In this document: positions 1 to 7,274 of the stretch, one piece after another
Numbering within the stretch: position 1 is the first letter of the stretch
Layout of the letters: every line of letters starts with the position of its first letter
Origin: Wenjunlia tyrosinilytica
Lineage (GTDB): Bacteria; Actinomycetota; Actinomycetes; Streptomycetales; Streptomycetaceae
NCBI RefSeq assembly: GCF_014646055.1
Contig: NZ_BMMS01000046.1
Coordinates: 1-37,078 of the forward strand
Reading direction: 5' to 3'
DNA: 37,078 nt
Made by a program: the position numbers and the translations under genes
Notes under the pieces: generated by a model
The model's database searches: none
The model's input: only the letters and a program-made list of their open reading frames with translations
Told to the model about the DNA's origin: nothing

Positions 1-1937
1 TCCCCCAACGACAACGCCCCGGCCACACACGCCGCAGCGATCTCACCCTGCGAATGACCGACGACGGCCGCGGGCCGCACTCCGTACGACTGCCACAGTT
101 CCGCCAGCGACACCATCACGGCGAAGAGCACGGGCTGCACGACATCGACGCGTTCGAGTCCGGGCGCGCCGGGCGCTCCTCTCAGGACGGCGAGCGCGTC
201 CCAGCCGGTCCACGGCTCCAGCGCCCGAGCGCAGCGCGTCATGGACGAACGGAACACCTCGCTGGAGTCGAGGAGTTCGACGGCCATGCCCTCCCACTGG
301 CTGCCCTGGCCCGGGAAGACGAAAGCCACGCGCCGGGGCTTGTCGACGGCACCGGTCAGTACGGCGGCCGACTGCTCACCGGCCGCGAGCGCGTCGAGAC
401 CTGCGAGCAGGCGCTCCGGACTCTCCCCGCTGACGGCGGCGCGGTGTTCGAAGGCGGTGCGTGTGGTGGCCAGCGACAGACCGACGTCACCGGTACGAGG
501 CCCGGTGGCCCGTACGTGGTCGGCGAGCCGCCGCGCCTGGGCGGCCAGGGCGCCGGCGGTCCGGCCGGACAGGATCCACGGTCCGTGGTCCGCCGCCGAT
601 GCCCTGGCGGGGGCCGTGGCCGGGGCGGTGGCAGGGGCTGGCGGGACCGGGTAATCGGTCAGGAGCACATGGCAGTTGGTCCCGCCCATCCCGAAGGCAC
701 TCACCCCGGCCGTGCGGGGTGTTTCCTCGGCCCAGGGCTCCGGCCCGGTGACGACCCGCAGTCCGAGCGCGTCGAGCGGGACGGCCGGGTTGGGGACCTC
801 GAAGTTCAAGCTGGCGGGCAGCAGACCGCGTTCGACGCTCAGCACCGCCTTGACGAACCCGGCGATCCCGGCCGCCCCTTCGAGGTGTCCGAGATTGGTC
901 TTCACCGAACCGACGGGCAGCGCGGCCGTCCTCCCGCCGTACACCGAGCCCAGTGCCGCGGCCTCGACAGGGTCACCGACCGCCGTGCCCGTGCCGTGCA
1001 GCTCGACATACCCCACGGCGTCCGGACCGATCCCGGCCGCGTCCAGCGCCGCCCGGAGCACCTCCTGCTGCGCCTGCCGACTGGGCGCGGTCAGGTGCTC
1101 GCCCCCACCGTCGTTGTTGACGGCGGTGCCGATAATCACCGCCCGCACCGGGTCACCGTCGGCCAGCGCCGCGGCGAGCGGCTTGAGCACCACGACAGCG
1201 CCGCCCTCGCCCCGGACGAAGCCGTTGGCCCGTGCGTCGAAGGTGAAGCACACGCCGTCCGGGGACAGGCCGCCGAACGCCTCGGCACGGGCCGCCGTCT
1301 CGACCGCGAGATTCAGATGGACCCCGCCGACCAGCGCGGCCCCGGACTCGCCGCGCCGCAGGCTCTCGCAGGCCAGGTGGACGGCGACCAGGGACGACGA
1401 CTGGCCGCAGTCCACGGTCAGACTGGGGCCGCGCGTCCCGAGGGCGTAGGAGACCCGGTTGGCGATCATGCCGCGCTGGACGCCGGCCATGGAGTGACTG
1501 GTGACCGCCGCGCTGCCGCGGGCCGCGAGCAGGGCCGCGTAGTCGTCCGCGATGGCGCCGACAAGGACCGCGGTACGGCTGCCGTGCAGAGCGGCAGGGA
1601 CGATGCGCGCGTCCTCCAGGGCCTCCCACGCGAGTTCGAGAGCGAGGCGCTGCTGCGGGTCCATGGCGGCGGCGGCCTTCGGCGGGATGCCGAAGAAGTC
1701 GGCGTCGAAGCCGGCGACGTCGTCGAGGAAGCCACCCCTGGCGGCGCCGGCGGGCACCGCGCCGGTACCGGCGCGGTAGGCAGGGCCGAGCCGCTCGGCC
1801 GGGATCGGCCCGACCGGACTGCGTCCATCGGCGAGTAACTCCCAGAAGGCGTCGGGGGTGGCAGCCCCCGGCAGTCGGCAGGACAGGCCGATCACGGCGA
1901 TGGGCTGGGCGGCCTCGGTCGTTCCGTCGCTGGACAC
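1..1937 (-). CDS. Type I polyketide synthase, KSQ-AT loading module (partial, runs off left edge)
   Basis: This is the first 645 codons of a modular PKS whose C-terminal part lies outside the window. A ketosynthase domain begins at about residue 11 (PIAVIGLSCRLPG). At the catalytic position it reads VDCGQSSSL, so Gln179 stands where an elongating KS has Cys; the two histidines remain at His314 (HGTGT) and His351 (GHLEG). This is the KSQ signature of loading modules, which decarboxylate a malonyl-type unit to make the starter. An acyltransferase follows, with GQGSQWEGM near residue 535 and Ser629 in GHSQGE. RVDVVQ upstream of that Ser and Gln after it are methylmalonyl-type features, so propionyl is the inferred starter. 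The second specificity motif (YASH/HAFH) and the expected ACP are off the edge. The GTG start follows a GAGG and leaves no N-terminal docking domain, as expected for the first PKS subunit. P450 genes lie just upstream on the same strand. Confidence 0.93.
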   Translation of the reverse strand, partial: MSSDGTTEAAQPIAVIGLSCRLPGAATPDAFWELLADGRSPVGPIPAERLGPAYRAGTGAVPAGAARGGFLDDVAGFDADFFGIPPKAAAAMDPQQRLALELAWEALEDARIVPAALHGSRTAVLVGAIADDYAALLAARGSAAVTSHSMAGVQRGMIANRVSYALGTRGPSLTVDCGQSSSLVAVHLACESLRRGESGAALVGGVHLNLAVETAARAEAFGGLSPDGVCFTFDARANGFVRGEGGAVVVLKPLAAALADGDPVRAVIIGTAVNNDGGGEHLTAPSRQAQQEVLRAALDAAGIGPDAVGYVELHGTGTAVGDPVEAAALGSVYGGRTAALPVGSVKTNLGHLEGAAGIAGFVKAVLSVERGLLPASLNFEVPNPAVPLDALGLRVVTGPEPWAEETPRTAGVSAFGMGGTNCHVLLTDYPVPPAPATAPATAPARASAADHGPWILSGRTAGALAAQARRLADHVRATGPRTGDVGLSLATTRTAFEHRAAVSGESPERLLAGLDALAAGEQSAAVLTGAVDKPRRVAFVFPGQGSQWEGMAVELLDSSEVFRSSMTRCARALEPWTGWDALAVLRGAPGAPGLERVDVVQPVLFAVMVSLAELWQSYGVRPAAVVGHSQGEIAAACVAGALSLG

Positions 1938-1964
1938 GCGTGATCACACCTCGGTTCGGTCAGG

Positions 1965-2580
1965 TCACCAGGTGACGGAAAGGCTTTGCACGCCGTGGAC
2001 GACCATGTCGTCGTGGAAAGCGACGTCGGCCATGGGCACTGCCGGCGTCAGCGCGGGCAGGCGGCGGGTCGGCGTTCCCCTCGCGCGACCCGGAGCTCCA
2101 GCCCGGCCAGTCCCTGTCCGGTGCAGTGGTGCACGCCGTGGCCGAGCGTCAAGTGGTCCCGAACCTGCCGGTGTACGTCGAAGCGGTCCGGCTCGGCGAA
2201 GACCGAGGGGTCGCGGTTGGCCGCGGGCAGCCGCACGATGACGCCCTCACCCGCGCGGACGACCGTGCCGCCGGCGTCGATGCCGGCGGTGGCCGCACGG
2301 CCGATGCCCCCCTGGGTGACGGTGTGGAAGCGCATCGTCTCTTCGACCTCGGCGGTCGTGTCGGAGCTGGACCGTACGTCGCCGAGCACCGCACGGGCGT
2401 CGTCGTACCGGGTGACCAGCCAGGCCGCCTCGCCGACGGGCGGGTGCGCCTCGACCGGTCCTCGCTGGGTCCGCCGGCGGCCGTACTCGGGCGCCGGGTC
2501 CATCGGGCAACTGCTGGGGCGGGCCTGCGGGAACGGAACTCCCGCCGGGCCTGCGGCCGTTCCGCGTTGACGGCGGTCAC
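1965..2580 (-). pseudogene. Cytochrome P450 pseudogene with internal deletion and frameshifts
   Basis: This is a degraded paralogue of the neighbouring P450. Its GTG start overlaps the stop of that gene, but the reading frame shifts near 2535. The second frame carries CPMDPAPEY and WLVTRYDDARAVLGDVRSSSD. It then jumps straight to the ExxR region (VEETMRF), so about 230 residues including the I-helix are missing. The haem loop survives as LTLGHGVHHCTGQGLAG. Just after GLELRVA the frame shifts again near 2085, and the true C-terminus (RRLPAL through DDMVVHG to VTW and a stop at 1965) is in the third frame. The stop lies 27 bases before the PKS start, so this was the gene between the intact P450 and the PKS in one transcript. 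With its middle gone it cannot be a working oxygenase. Confidence 0.88.
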
Positions 2581-3779
2581 CAGGTGACCGGGAGGACGCA
2601 CGGGCTGTAGACCATCGAGTCGTCGCGGAAGGGAAGTTCGCCTACCGGCACCGCGAGCCGCAGACCGGGAATCCGGCGGAACAGCGTGCCGACGGCGACT
2701 TGGATCTCGACCCGTGCGAGGAACTTGCCCACGCAATTGTGAATGCCGTGGCCAAAGGTCATCGGGTCCGGTCCCTGCCTGCCGATGTCGAGACCGTCCG
2801 GCAGCGGGTACGCGTCCGGGTCGCGACCGCCGGACGGGGTCAGCAGGATGACGCCCTCGCCGGCCCGGATGAGCTGCCCGGCCACTTCGACGTCCTCGGA
2901 CGCGACTCTGCCGACACCGTACTGGAGCACGTTCTGGTGCCGCAGCAGTTCCTCGGCGGCCGACGGGAGCAGCGCGGGTTCCGCCGTCAGCCGCTCGGCC
3001 TGTTCCGGGTTCTCCAACAGGGCGAGCACACTCAGGGCGATGGAACTGGCGGTGGTGTCGAAACCGGCCGACAACAGCATCAGGCCGATGACGACGACCT
3101 CCTGGCGGGTCAGTTCACCGTCGCGGATCTCGTTGCCGGCCAGCTGCCCGAGCAGGTCGTCGCCCGGCTCGGCCTCCTTCGCCTCCACCAGCGCGTACAT
3201 GTACGTGAAAAGCTGGGTCATGGCCTCGGTCTGCTGCTCGGACGAGGCGTCACGCCCGGTCAGGGTCAGGACCCACTTCCCGAACCGGTCCCGGTCGGGG
3301 TAGGGAACGCCGAGGAACTCGCAGATCACCATGGCGGGCAGGGGCGAGGAGAAGCGGGCCACCAGGTCGGCGGACGGTGGGCCCGCCAGCAGGTCGTCCA
3401 GCAGCGCGTCGACCATCTCCTGGATGCGCGGACGCAGGCGCTCCGCCGCGCGGCTGGTGAACCAGGACGCGACTGTGCGCCGATAGCGGGTGTGATCGGG
3501 GGGGTCCATCGCGACGAAGGCACCCGGCTGGCGCTCGCCCGGAACGTATAGACGCGGATATCCGGGGTGCGTCATGTCGGAGCTGAAACGCGGATCCACG
3601 AAAATCTCACGGATGTCGTCGTATCTGCTGACGAGCCAGGGCGAGTCACCGGTGGGAAGGGTCACGCGGACGACCGGCGAACGCTCGCGTAACGCGCGGT
3701 ATTCGGTCGGCGGGTCCATCGGACACTCGGACGCGCGACCGAAGGGAAATTTAACCGGGTTGACCGGGGAAGAATTCAC
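2577..3779 (-). CDS. Cytochrome P450 monooxygenase (CYP107-like), likely polyketide tailoring
   Basis: A full-length bacterial class I P450 of 400 residues. It would hydroxylate or otherwise oxidise its substrate using electrons from ferredoxin. Visible landmarks are the N-terminal ECPMDPPTEY block, the WLVSRYDDIREIF segment, the C-helix motif DPPDHTRYRR, the I-helix oxygen-activation motif GFDTT, the K-helix ExxR in EELLRH, and the haem loop FGHGIHNCVGK with ligand Cys349. The GTG start is chosen because GGGAGG lies six bases upstream and the protein then has the usual family length; an open frame upstream of this lacks P450 sequence. It is followed directly by the P450 pseudogene and the loading-module PKS on the same strand, so a role in oxidising the polyketide is inferred from context. 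Confidence 0.93.
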   Translation of the reverse strand: MNSSPVNPVKFPFGRASECPMDPPTEYRALRERSPVVRVTLPTGDSPWLVSRYDDIREIFVDPRFSSDMTHPGYPRLYVPGERQPGAFVAMDPPDHTRYRRTVASWFTSRAAERLRPRIQEMVDALLDDLLAGPPSADLVARFSSPLPAMVICEFLGVPYPDRDRFGKWVLTLTGRDASSEQQTEAMTQLFTYMYALVEAKEAEPGDDLLGQLAGNEIRDGELTRQEVVVIGLMLLSAGFDTTASSIALSVLALLENPEQAERLTAEPALLPSAAEELLRHQNVLQYGVGRVASEDVEVAGQLIRAGEGVILLTPSGGRDPDAYPLPDGLDIGRQGPDPMTFGHGIHNCVGKFLARVEIQVAVGTLFRRIPGLRLAVPVGELPFRDDSMVYSPCVLPVTW

Positions 3780-4397
3780 GACATACCTCCCTGCATTCAA
3801 ACGCGACGGACCGCGCCGCGCACCGCACGAGAAATATAAGAGGTCGCACACATTCGCTGGAGGGGCCACATACCCCAGGCGGAAAGGTACCCGAGGGCAG
3901 AAAGAACCCGGGATTCCCTCGTCATCGTGCCCCCCGGCTGATCCGAGTGTCAACACAGGCACTCAGACACCGCAACGCACGTGGCAGCGAGCCCCGGGGA
4001 CAACCGATCGAAAGCCGCCACACGCCCGACTCTCGCATACCGCTCACACCACCATCTAAGCCCCCGTAACATGAAACATTTCATGTGCAACGATCGGCAG
4101 CATAGAAACAAATATGACCTTCCTGCCGGAATATGCAAATGATTGCACGTGCGGGAACATAAACGTGACATAGCTCATGTTGCCTCGGTGCGCGGGGTGC
4201 CCCCATCTTGGAGCCGGAAGGCGTCGTGCATCCGGGACCATCCGGAACGGCACGTGACAGCCGGCGAGCCCGGCCGGCGTCCTCGAATCGTGGCCGCCCC
4301 ATTCCTCCTGCGCGAAGAAGAACTCACAAGCGGCGGCAGAATTGTCCCGCTGACCAGTCCTGTCCTGCCGGCGGCACACCGGCGTACGTCTCTGTCC
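3780..4397. other. Divergent intergenic region, relatively AT-rich
   Basis: About 620 bases between the P450 start (minus strand) and the ccr remnant (plus strand). I see no convincing gene here. The part from about 4060 to 4165 is clearly richer in A and T than the surroundings and contains an 18-bp perfect palindrome (annotated separately) and a GCACGTGC palindrome near 4145. This is where promoters and operators for the P450-PKS transcript would be expected. From 4200 to 4400 the sequence is GC-rich again with short open frames that match nothing I recognise. Confidence 0.55.
4069..4086. promoter_or_regulatory. 18-bp perfect palindrome, candidate operator
   Basis: ACATGAAACATTTCATGT is an exact inverted repeat with 8-bp arms and a 2-base centre. 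It sits in the AT-rich intergenic region about 290 bases upstream of the P450 start. Its size and symmetry suit a dimeric TetR-type repressor, including the gamma-butyrolactone receptor family that often controls Streptomyces antibiotic clusters. No regulator gene is in the window, so the binding protein is unknown. Confidence 0.45.
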
Positions 4398-4740
4398 ATG
4401 CCCGCACCCGATCGACGGAGCCGACAGTTGCGAGAACCGGCGGACACCGCTGAGTCCAGCGACCCGGACCCCGCGGTGTCCCCCGCGCTCACGGTTCCCG
4501 ACAGTTACCGCGCGGCCGTGGTCTTCGCGGACGAAAGCGCGATGTTCAAGGACGTGAGCAGGCAGGACAAGGTCCCCACAATCCCTGCATGTCCGCGAGG
4601 TGCCCACCCCCCGGCCCGCGCCCGGCGAAGTGCTCGTGGCCGTCATGGCGAGTTCGATCGGCTAGGACACCGTGCGGAGCTCGCTCTTCGAGCCGCTGCC
4701 GACCTTCACGTTCCTCAAACGCCTCAGCCGCGCGGACGCG
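4398..4740 (+). pseudogene. ccr: Crotonyl-CoA carboxylase/reductase N-terminal remnant
   Basis: The translation contains VPDSYRAAVVFADESAMF. After a one-base frame slip near 4575 it continues as LHVREVPTPRPAPGEVL, then VAVMASSIG, a TAG stop at about 4663, and DTVRSSLFEPLPTFTFLKRL. This order matches the N-terminus of crotonyl-CoA carboxylase/reductase, where the stop replaces a Tyr or Asn codon. That enzyme makes ethylmalonyl-CoA, a PKS extender unit, by NADPH-dependent reductive carboxylation of crotonyl-CoA. Only about 100 of some 450 codons survive; the nucleotide-binding and catalytic regions are absent. The start at 4398 is the first ATG in frame and is not secure. The gene most likely once served the adjacent PKS cluster. 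Confidence 0.8.
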
Positions 4741-4848
4741 GCTTCGGCGTGATCACCCGCTTCCAGACCTGAAATCCATCGTTCCAGCTGCGCCCCCGGC
4801 GTGTCCGGTGCGCCAAGGGCTCCGAACAGGAAGCTGAGGTACATCGCG

Positions 4849-5607
4849 ATGAACGGCACCGACCCGACGAGCGACTGGATCCGGCGTTTCCATCGATCGG
4901 CGAGCGCCACGTCGCGGCTGGTGTGCTTTCCGCACGCGGGCGGTTCCGCGAGCTACTTCCACGGCGTCTCCAAGTCGTTGACGCCGGACACCGAAGTGCT
5001 GGCCGTGCAGTACCCCGGGCGTCAGGACCGGCGCGGGGAGCCGCTCCTCGACAGCGTCGGCGCAATGGCCGATGCGGCGTACGAGGCACTCGCGCCGTGG
5101 ACGGACCGTCCGTTGGGGCTGTTCGGGCACAGCATGGGCGCGTTGGTGGCGTTCGAGGTGGCCGCCCGGCTGGCGGGCGACGGGGTGGTACCGGTGGGGC
5201 TGTTCGCCTCGGGACGCCGGGCACCGTCCTGCTACCGGGACGAGAACGTACATCTGCGGGACGACGCGGGTGTCATGGCCGAGTTGAACCGGCTCGACGG
5301 CACGGACTCCCGGCTCCTGGACGACGCCGAGTTGCGGGAGATGATCCTGCCTGCGCTGCGCAGCGACTACCGCGCGGTCGAGACATACCACTACACCCCC
5401 CGGCCGACGCTGGTCTGCCCGGTGTGGGCGCTCGTCGGGGACGACGATCCCAGGACGACGCTGGACGAGGCGCGCGCGTGGAGCGAACACACCACCGGGC
5501 TGTTCGAACTGACGGTGTTCCCGGGCGGCCACTTCTATCTCAACGCACAGGCCGACGCCGTGGTCGACCTGGTGCGCTCGCGACTCTCGGCGCACCGCAC
5601 ACCGTGA
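4849..5607 (+). CDS. Type II thioesterase (PKS-associated editing thioesterase)
   Basis: An alpha/beta-hydrolase thioesterase of 252 residues, the usual length for type II thioesterases, which clear mis-primed or stalled acyl groups from carrier proteins. The N-terminal CFPHAGGSASYF supplies the oxyanion region, the nucleophile is Ser95 in GHSMGALVAFE, the acid lies in the VGDDDP segment and the catalytic His in FPGGHFYL. The ATG at 4849 is preferred over the GTG at 4801 because GAGG lies nine bases upstream of it and the extra residues do not look like thioesterase sequence. It begins about 110 bases after the ccr remnant and ends 18 bases from the convergent PPTase gene. Together with the KSQ PKS and P450 this is a standard macrolide-type cluster edge. 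Confidence 0.93.
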   Translation: MNGTDPTSDWIRRFHRSASATSRLVCFPHAGGSASYFHGVSKSLTPDTEVLAVQYPGRQDRRGEPLLDSVGAMADAAYEALAPWTDRPLGLFGHSMGALVAFEVAARLAGDGVVPVGLFASGRRAPSCYRDENVHLRDDAGVMAELNRLDGTDSRLLDDAELREMILPALRSDYRAVETYHYTPRPTLVCPVWALVGDDDPRTTLDEARAWSEHTTGLFELTVFPGGHFYLNAQADAVVDLVRSRLSAHRTP

Positions 5608-5625
5608 CATCGAGGATTTTCGCCA

Positions 5626-6363
5626 TCAGGTAGGCGGTGACGAGCTACCAGGGAACGCATGCGCTGAACTGGACCGATGCGTCCATGGTCGTTGCCCTGC
5701 GGGACGGTGCAGTGCGATTGCCGTGATGACGAGATCCTCGCGGCACATCCAGCGGCCGGCGATGGCTTCGAGGGCATTACCGGCCACCTCCGGCGCTGGG
5801 ACCAGCAGCCGGGCGGAAAAGGTGCCCGCGTCCGGCTCGATCTCGATCTCGGCTTCGTTGAAGTCCAGTTCCCGCCGGGTCAGCGGGTACCAGACCTTGA
5901 ACACCGACTCCTTGGCACTGAACAGCACCCGGTCCCAGTGCACTTGTCTTCGGGCGGACCCGAGCGCGCGGACCCATGCACGTTCCCGTTCCAGCGAGAT
6001 GACTTCCAGGATCCCTGCCGGTAAAGGGCCGTTGGGCTCGGCGTCGATGCCGAGCGCCATGAAGTCGGCCGAGCGCGACACTGCGGCCGCCCGGTATCCC
6101 GCGCAGTGGGTCATGCTGCCCACCACACCAACCGGCCACTGCGGGGCCCCGCGTGTGCTCGACAGCAGCGGAACCGGCGGCAGACCCAGCGCGCCCATCG
6201 CGCGGCGCGCGCACCACCGAGCGGTCGCGAATTCACTGCGGCGGTCCGGCACAGCCAGGGCGATGGCGGCCTCCTCTTGCGGGTACAGGCCCTTCAGCGC
6301 CGCTTCCGGGTCGTCGAACGCCTCGGCCGCGGCGACCGGCGCGGGCAGGAGTTCCTCGATCAC
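5626..6363 (-). CDS. 4'-phosphopantetheinyl transferase, Sfp/EntD type
   Basis: Transfers the phosphopantetheine arm of CoA to a Ser of carrier proteins, converting apo- to holo-ACP. The 245-residue protein carries the family signatures: SMTHCAGYRAAAVS, the Mg-binding ALGIDAEPN, and FSAKESVFKVWYPLTRRELDF, with Asp of GID and Glu of KES as metal ligands. The GTG start is supported by GGGAGA five bases upstream and begins VIEELLPAP, typical of Streptomyces homologues; the ATCG after it overlaps the stop of the upstream metallophosphoesterase (GTGA), so the two were translationally coupled. All motifs are intact, so unlike several neighbours this gene looks functional and could activate the PKS carrier proteins. 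Confidence 0.92.
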   Translation of the reverse strand: MIEELLPAPVAAAEAFDDPEAALKGLYPQEEAAIALAVPDRRSEFATARWCARRAMGALGLPPVPLLSSTRGAPQWPVGVVGSMTHCAGYRAAAVSRSADFMALGIDAEPNGPLPAGILEVISLERERAWVRALGSARRQVHWDRVLFSAKESVFKVWYPLTRRELDFNEAEIEIEPDAGTFSARLLVPAPEVAGNALEAIAGRWMCREDLVITAIALHRPAGQRPWTHRSSSAHAFPGSSSPPT

Positions 6364-6899
6364 GGCGCTCTCCCGGAGTCCGGCCGGGGAGGAATCCGAC
6401 GCGGATGACTGCGGTCCGGCCAGAGCTTCCACTCGCGCGGGCAGCCGATCGAGACCTCCTCTAACCTCACCCCGTCGTACCAGGTCGTGCGGGGAAAGTG
6501 CGGGTGGTGCCCGTACACCACCGCGACAGCACACAAGCGCGTGTGCCCGCCGGCGGTCGGTTCCGTGCCGCACCACTGCGCGAACTCCGGGTAGCGCAGA
6601 ACGTCGGTCGGCCCGCGGACCAGCGGAAATTCGACCAGCCGCAGGTAGCGCTTCTCACCGCGCAGGTCGACCGGATCGCCGGGATGTGTCCACAACTCGT
6701 GGTTCCCCGGCGCCCGCACCGCCTTGGAGAAACGGCCGGAAAGCGGGGTCAGCGCCCACTCGACGTCCTCGAAAATCTCCGCGACATCGCCCGCGACGGT
6801 CAGCCAGTCGGAGTCGGACTTGGTGCGGAGAGAACCGACAATGGAACCATTCTCCTGGTAAGCGACGTTCAGGTCACTCACAGCCAATAAAATCCCCAC
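6360..6899 (-). pseudogene. Metallophosphoesterase with large in-frame internal deletion
   Basis: The N-terminus (LLAVSDLNVAYQE, AGDVAEIFEDVEWAL, APGNHELWTHPGDPVDLRGE) and C-terminus (PTDVLRYPEFAQWCGTE, VYGHHPHFPRTTWYDGV, EVSIGCPREWK) match the calcineurin-like phosphoesterases that often precede PPTase genes in Streptomyces. About 100 residues between RLVEF and PLVRGPTD are missing, leaving 179 instead of roughly 280. The first metal motif is DLN where the family has DxH, and the last motif is GHHPHF in place of the usual GHLHI. The missing part holds further metal ligands. The frame stays open, so a short protein may be made, but phosphatase activity is unlikely. The fourth codon is TTA, rare in Streptomyces. 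The GTG start at 6899 is inferred from the alignment with family N-termini. Confidence 0.75.
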
Positions 6900-7274
6900 G
6901 CCCCGGACAGCCCCCTCACACCCGTTGCCGGAGCTGTACTGAAGTCGCCCTGTGACAACCGGGGTCACTCTATCGTGCAAGCGGCACCATGCCCCGGCGG
7001 TGCAGCTTGCAAACCGGGTCGGGCGCGGACGAGAGGGAATTGAAATCGCGTCAGCCCGAGGCGGTCCGTGCCATCCCATGACCTCGACGGGGGTTGTGGG
7101 CTGGCCGAAGAAGGACGCGGGCACCGCGTCCGCCCCGACCTCTCCCCTGCCGACATCCCCCATCCGACGCCGCCGCACTGACGTCGGCCCGGGCGCGTCG
7201 GCCCGGGCCGACGCGCAACACCGGCCGGCGCGCCCTGAAGCCGCCCCCGCGGCGGAGCCCTGAAGGTGTTGCTG
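6900..7274. other. Intergenic region with no recognised gene
   Basis: About 375 bases between the metallophosphoesterase remnant and the end of the DUF2236 gene. Open frames here give low-complexity Arg/Pro/Ala-rich translations without family resemblance. The only clear structure is the long palindrome at 7193-7216, preceded by a partial direct copy of its left half (CGTCGGCCCGGGC from about 7182). Confidence 0.5.
7193..7216. terminator. 24-bp perfect palindrome, probable terminator of the prenyl operon
   Basis: Bases 7193-7204 are the exact reverse complement of 7205-7216, centred on CCCGGG. As RNA this gives a very stable all-GC-rich hairpin (about 10 bp with a 4-base loop). It lies about 60 bases beyond the stop of the minus-strand DUF2236 gene. 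There is no T tract, which is common for Streptomyces terminators. Confidence 0.5.

Noticed and set aside
1401-1412. KS domain dead through loss of its cysteine
   Set aside because: The change is to Gln in a GQSSS context with both His kept and at the N-terminus of the PKS, which is the KSQ loading type rather than decay.
54-1838. 594-codon plus-strand open frame antisense to the PKS
   Set aside because: The translation is low-complexity and family-free, while the opposite strand encodes clear KS and AT motifs; long antisense frames are normal at this GC content.
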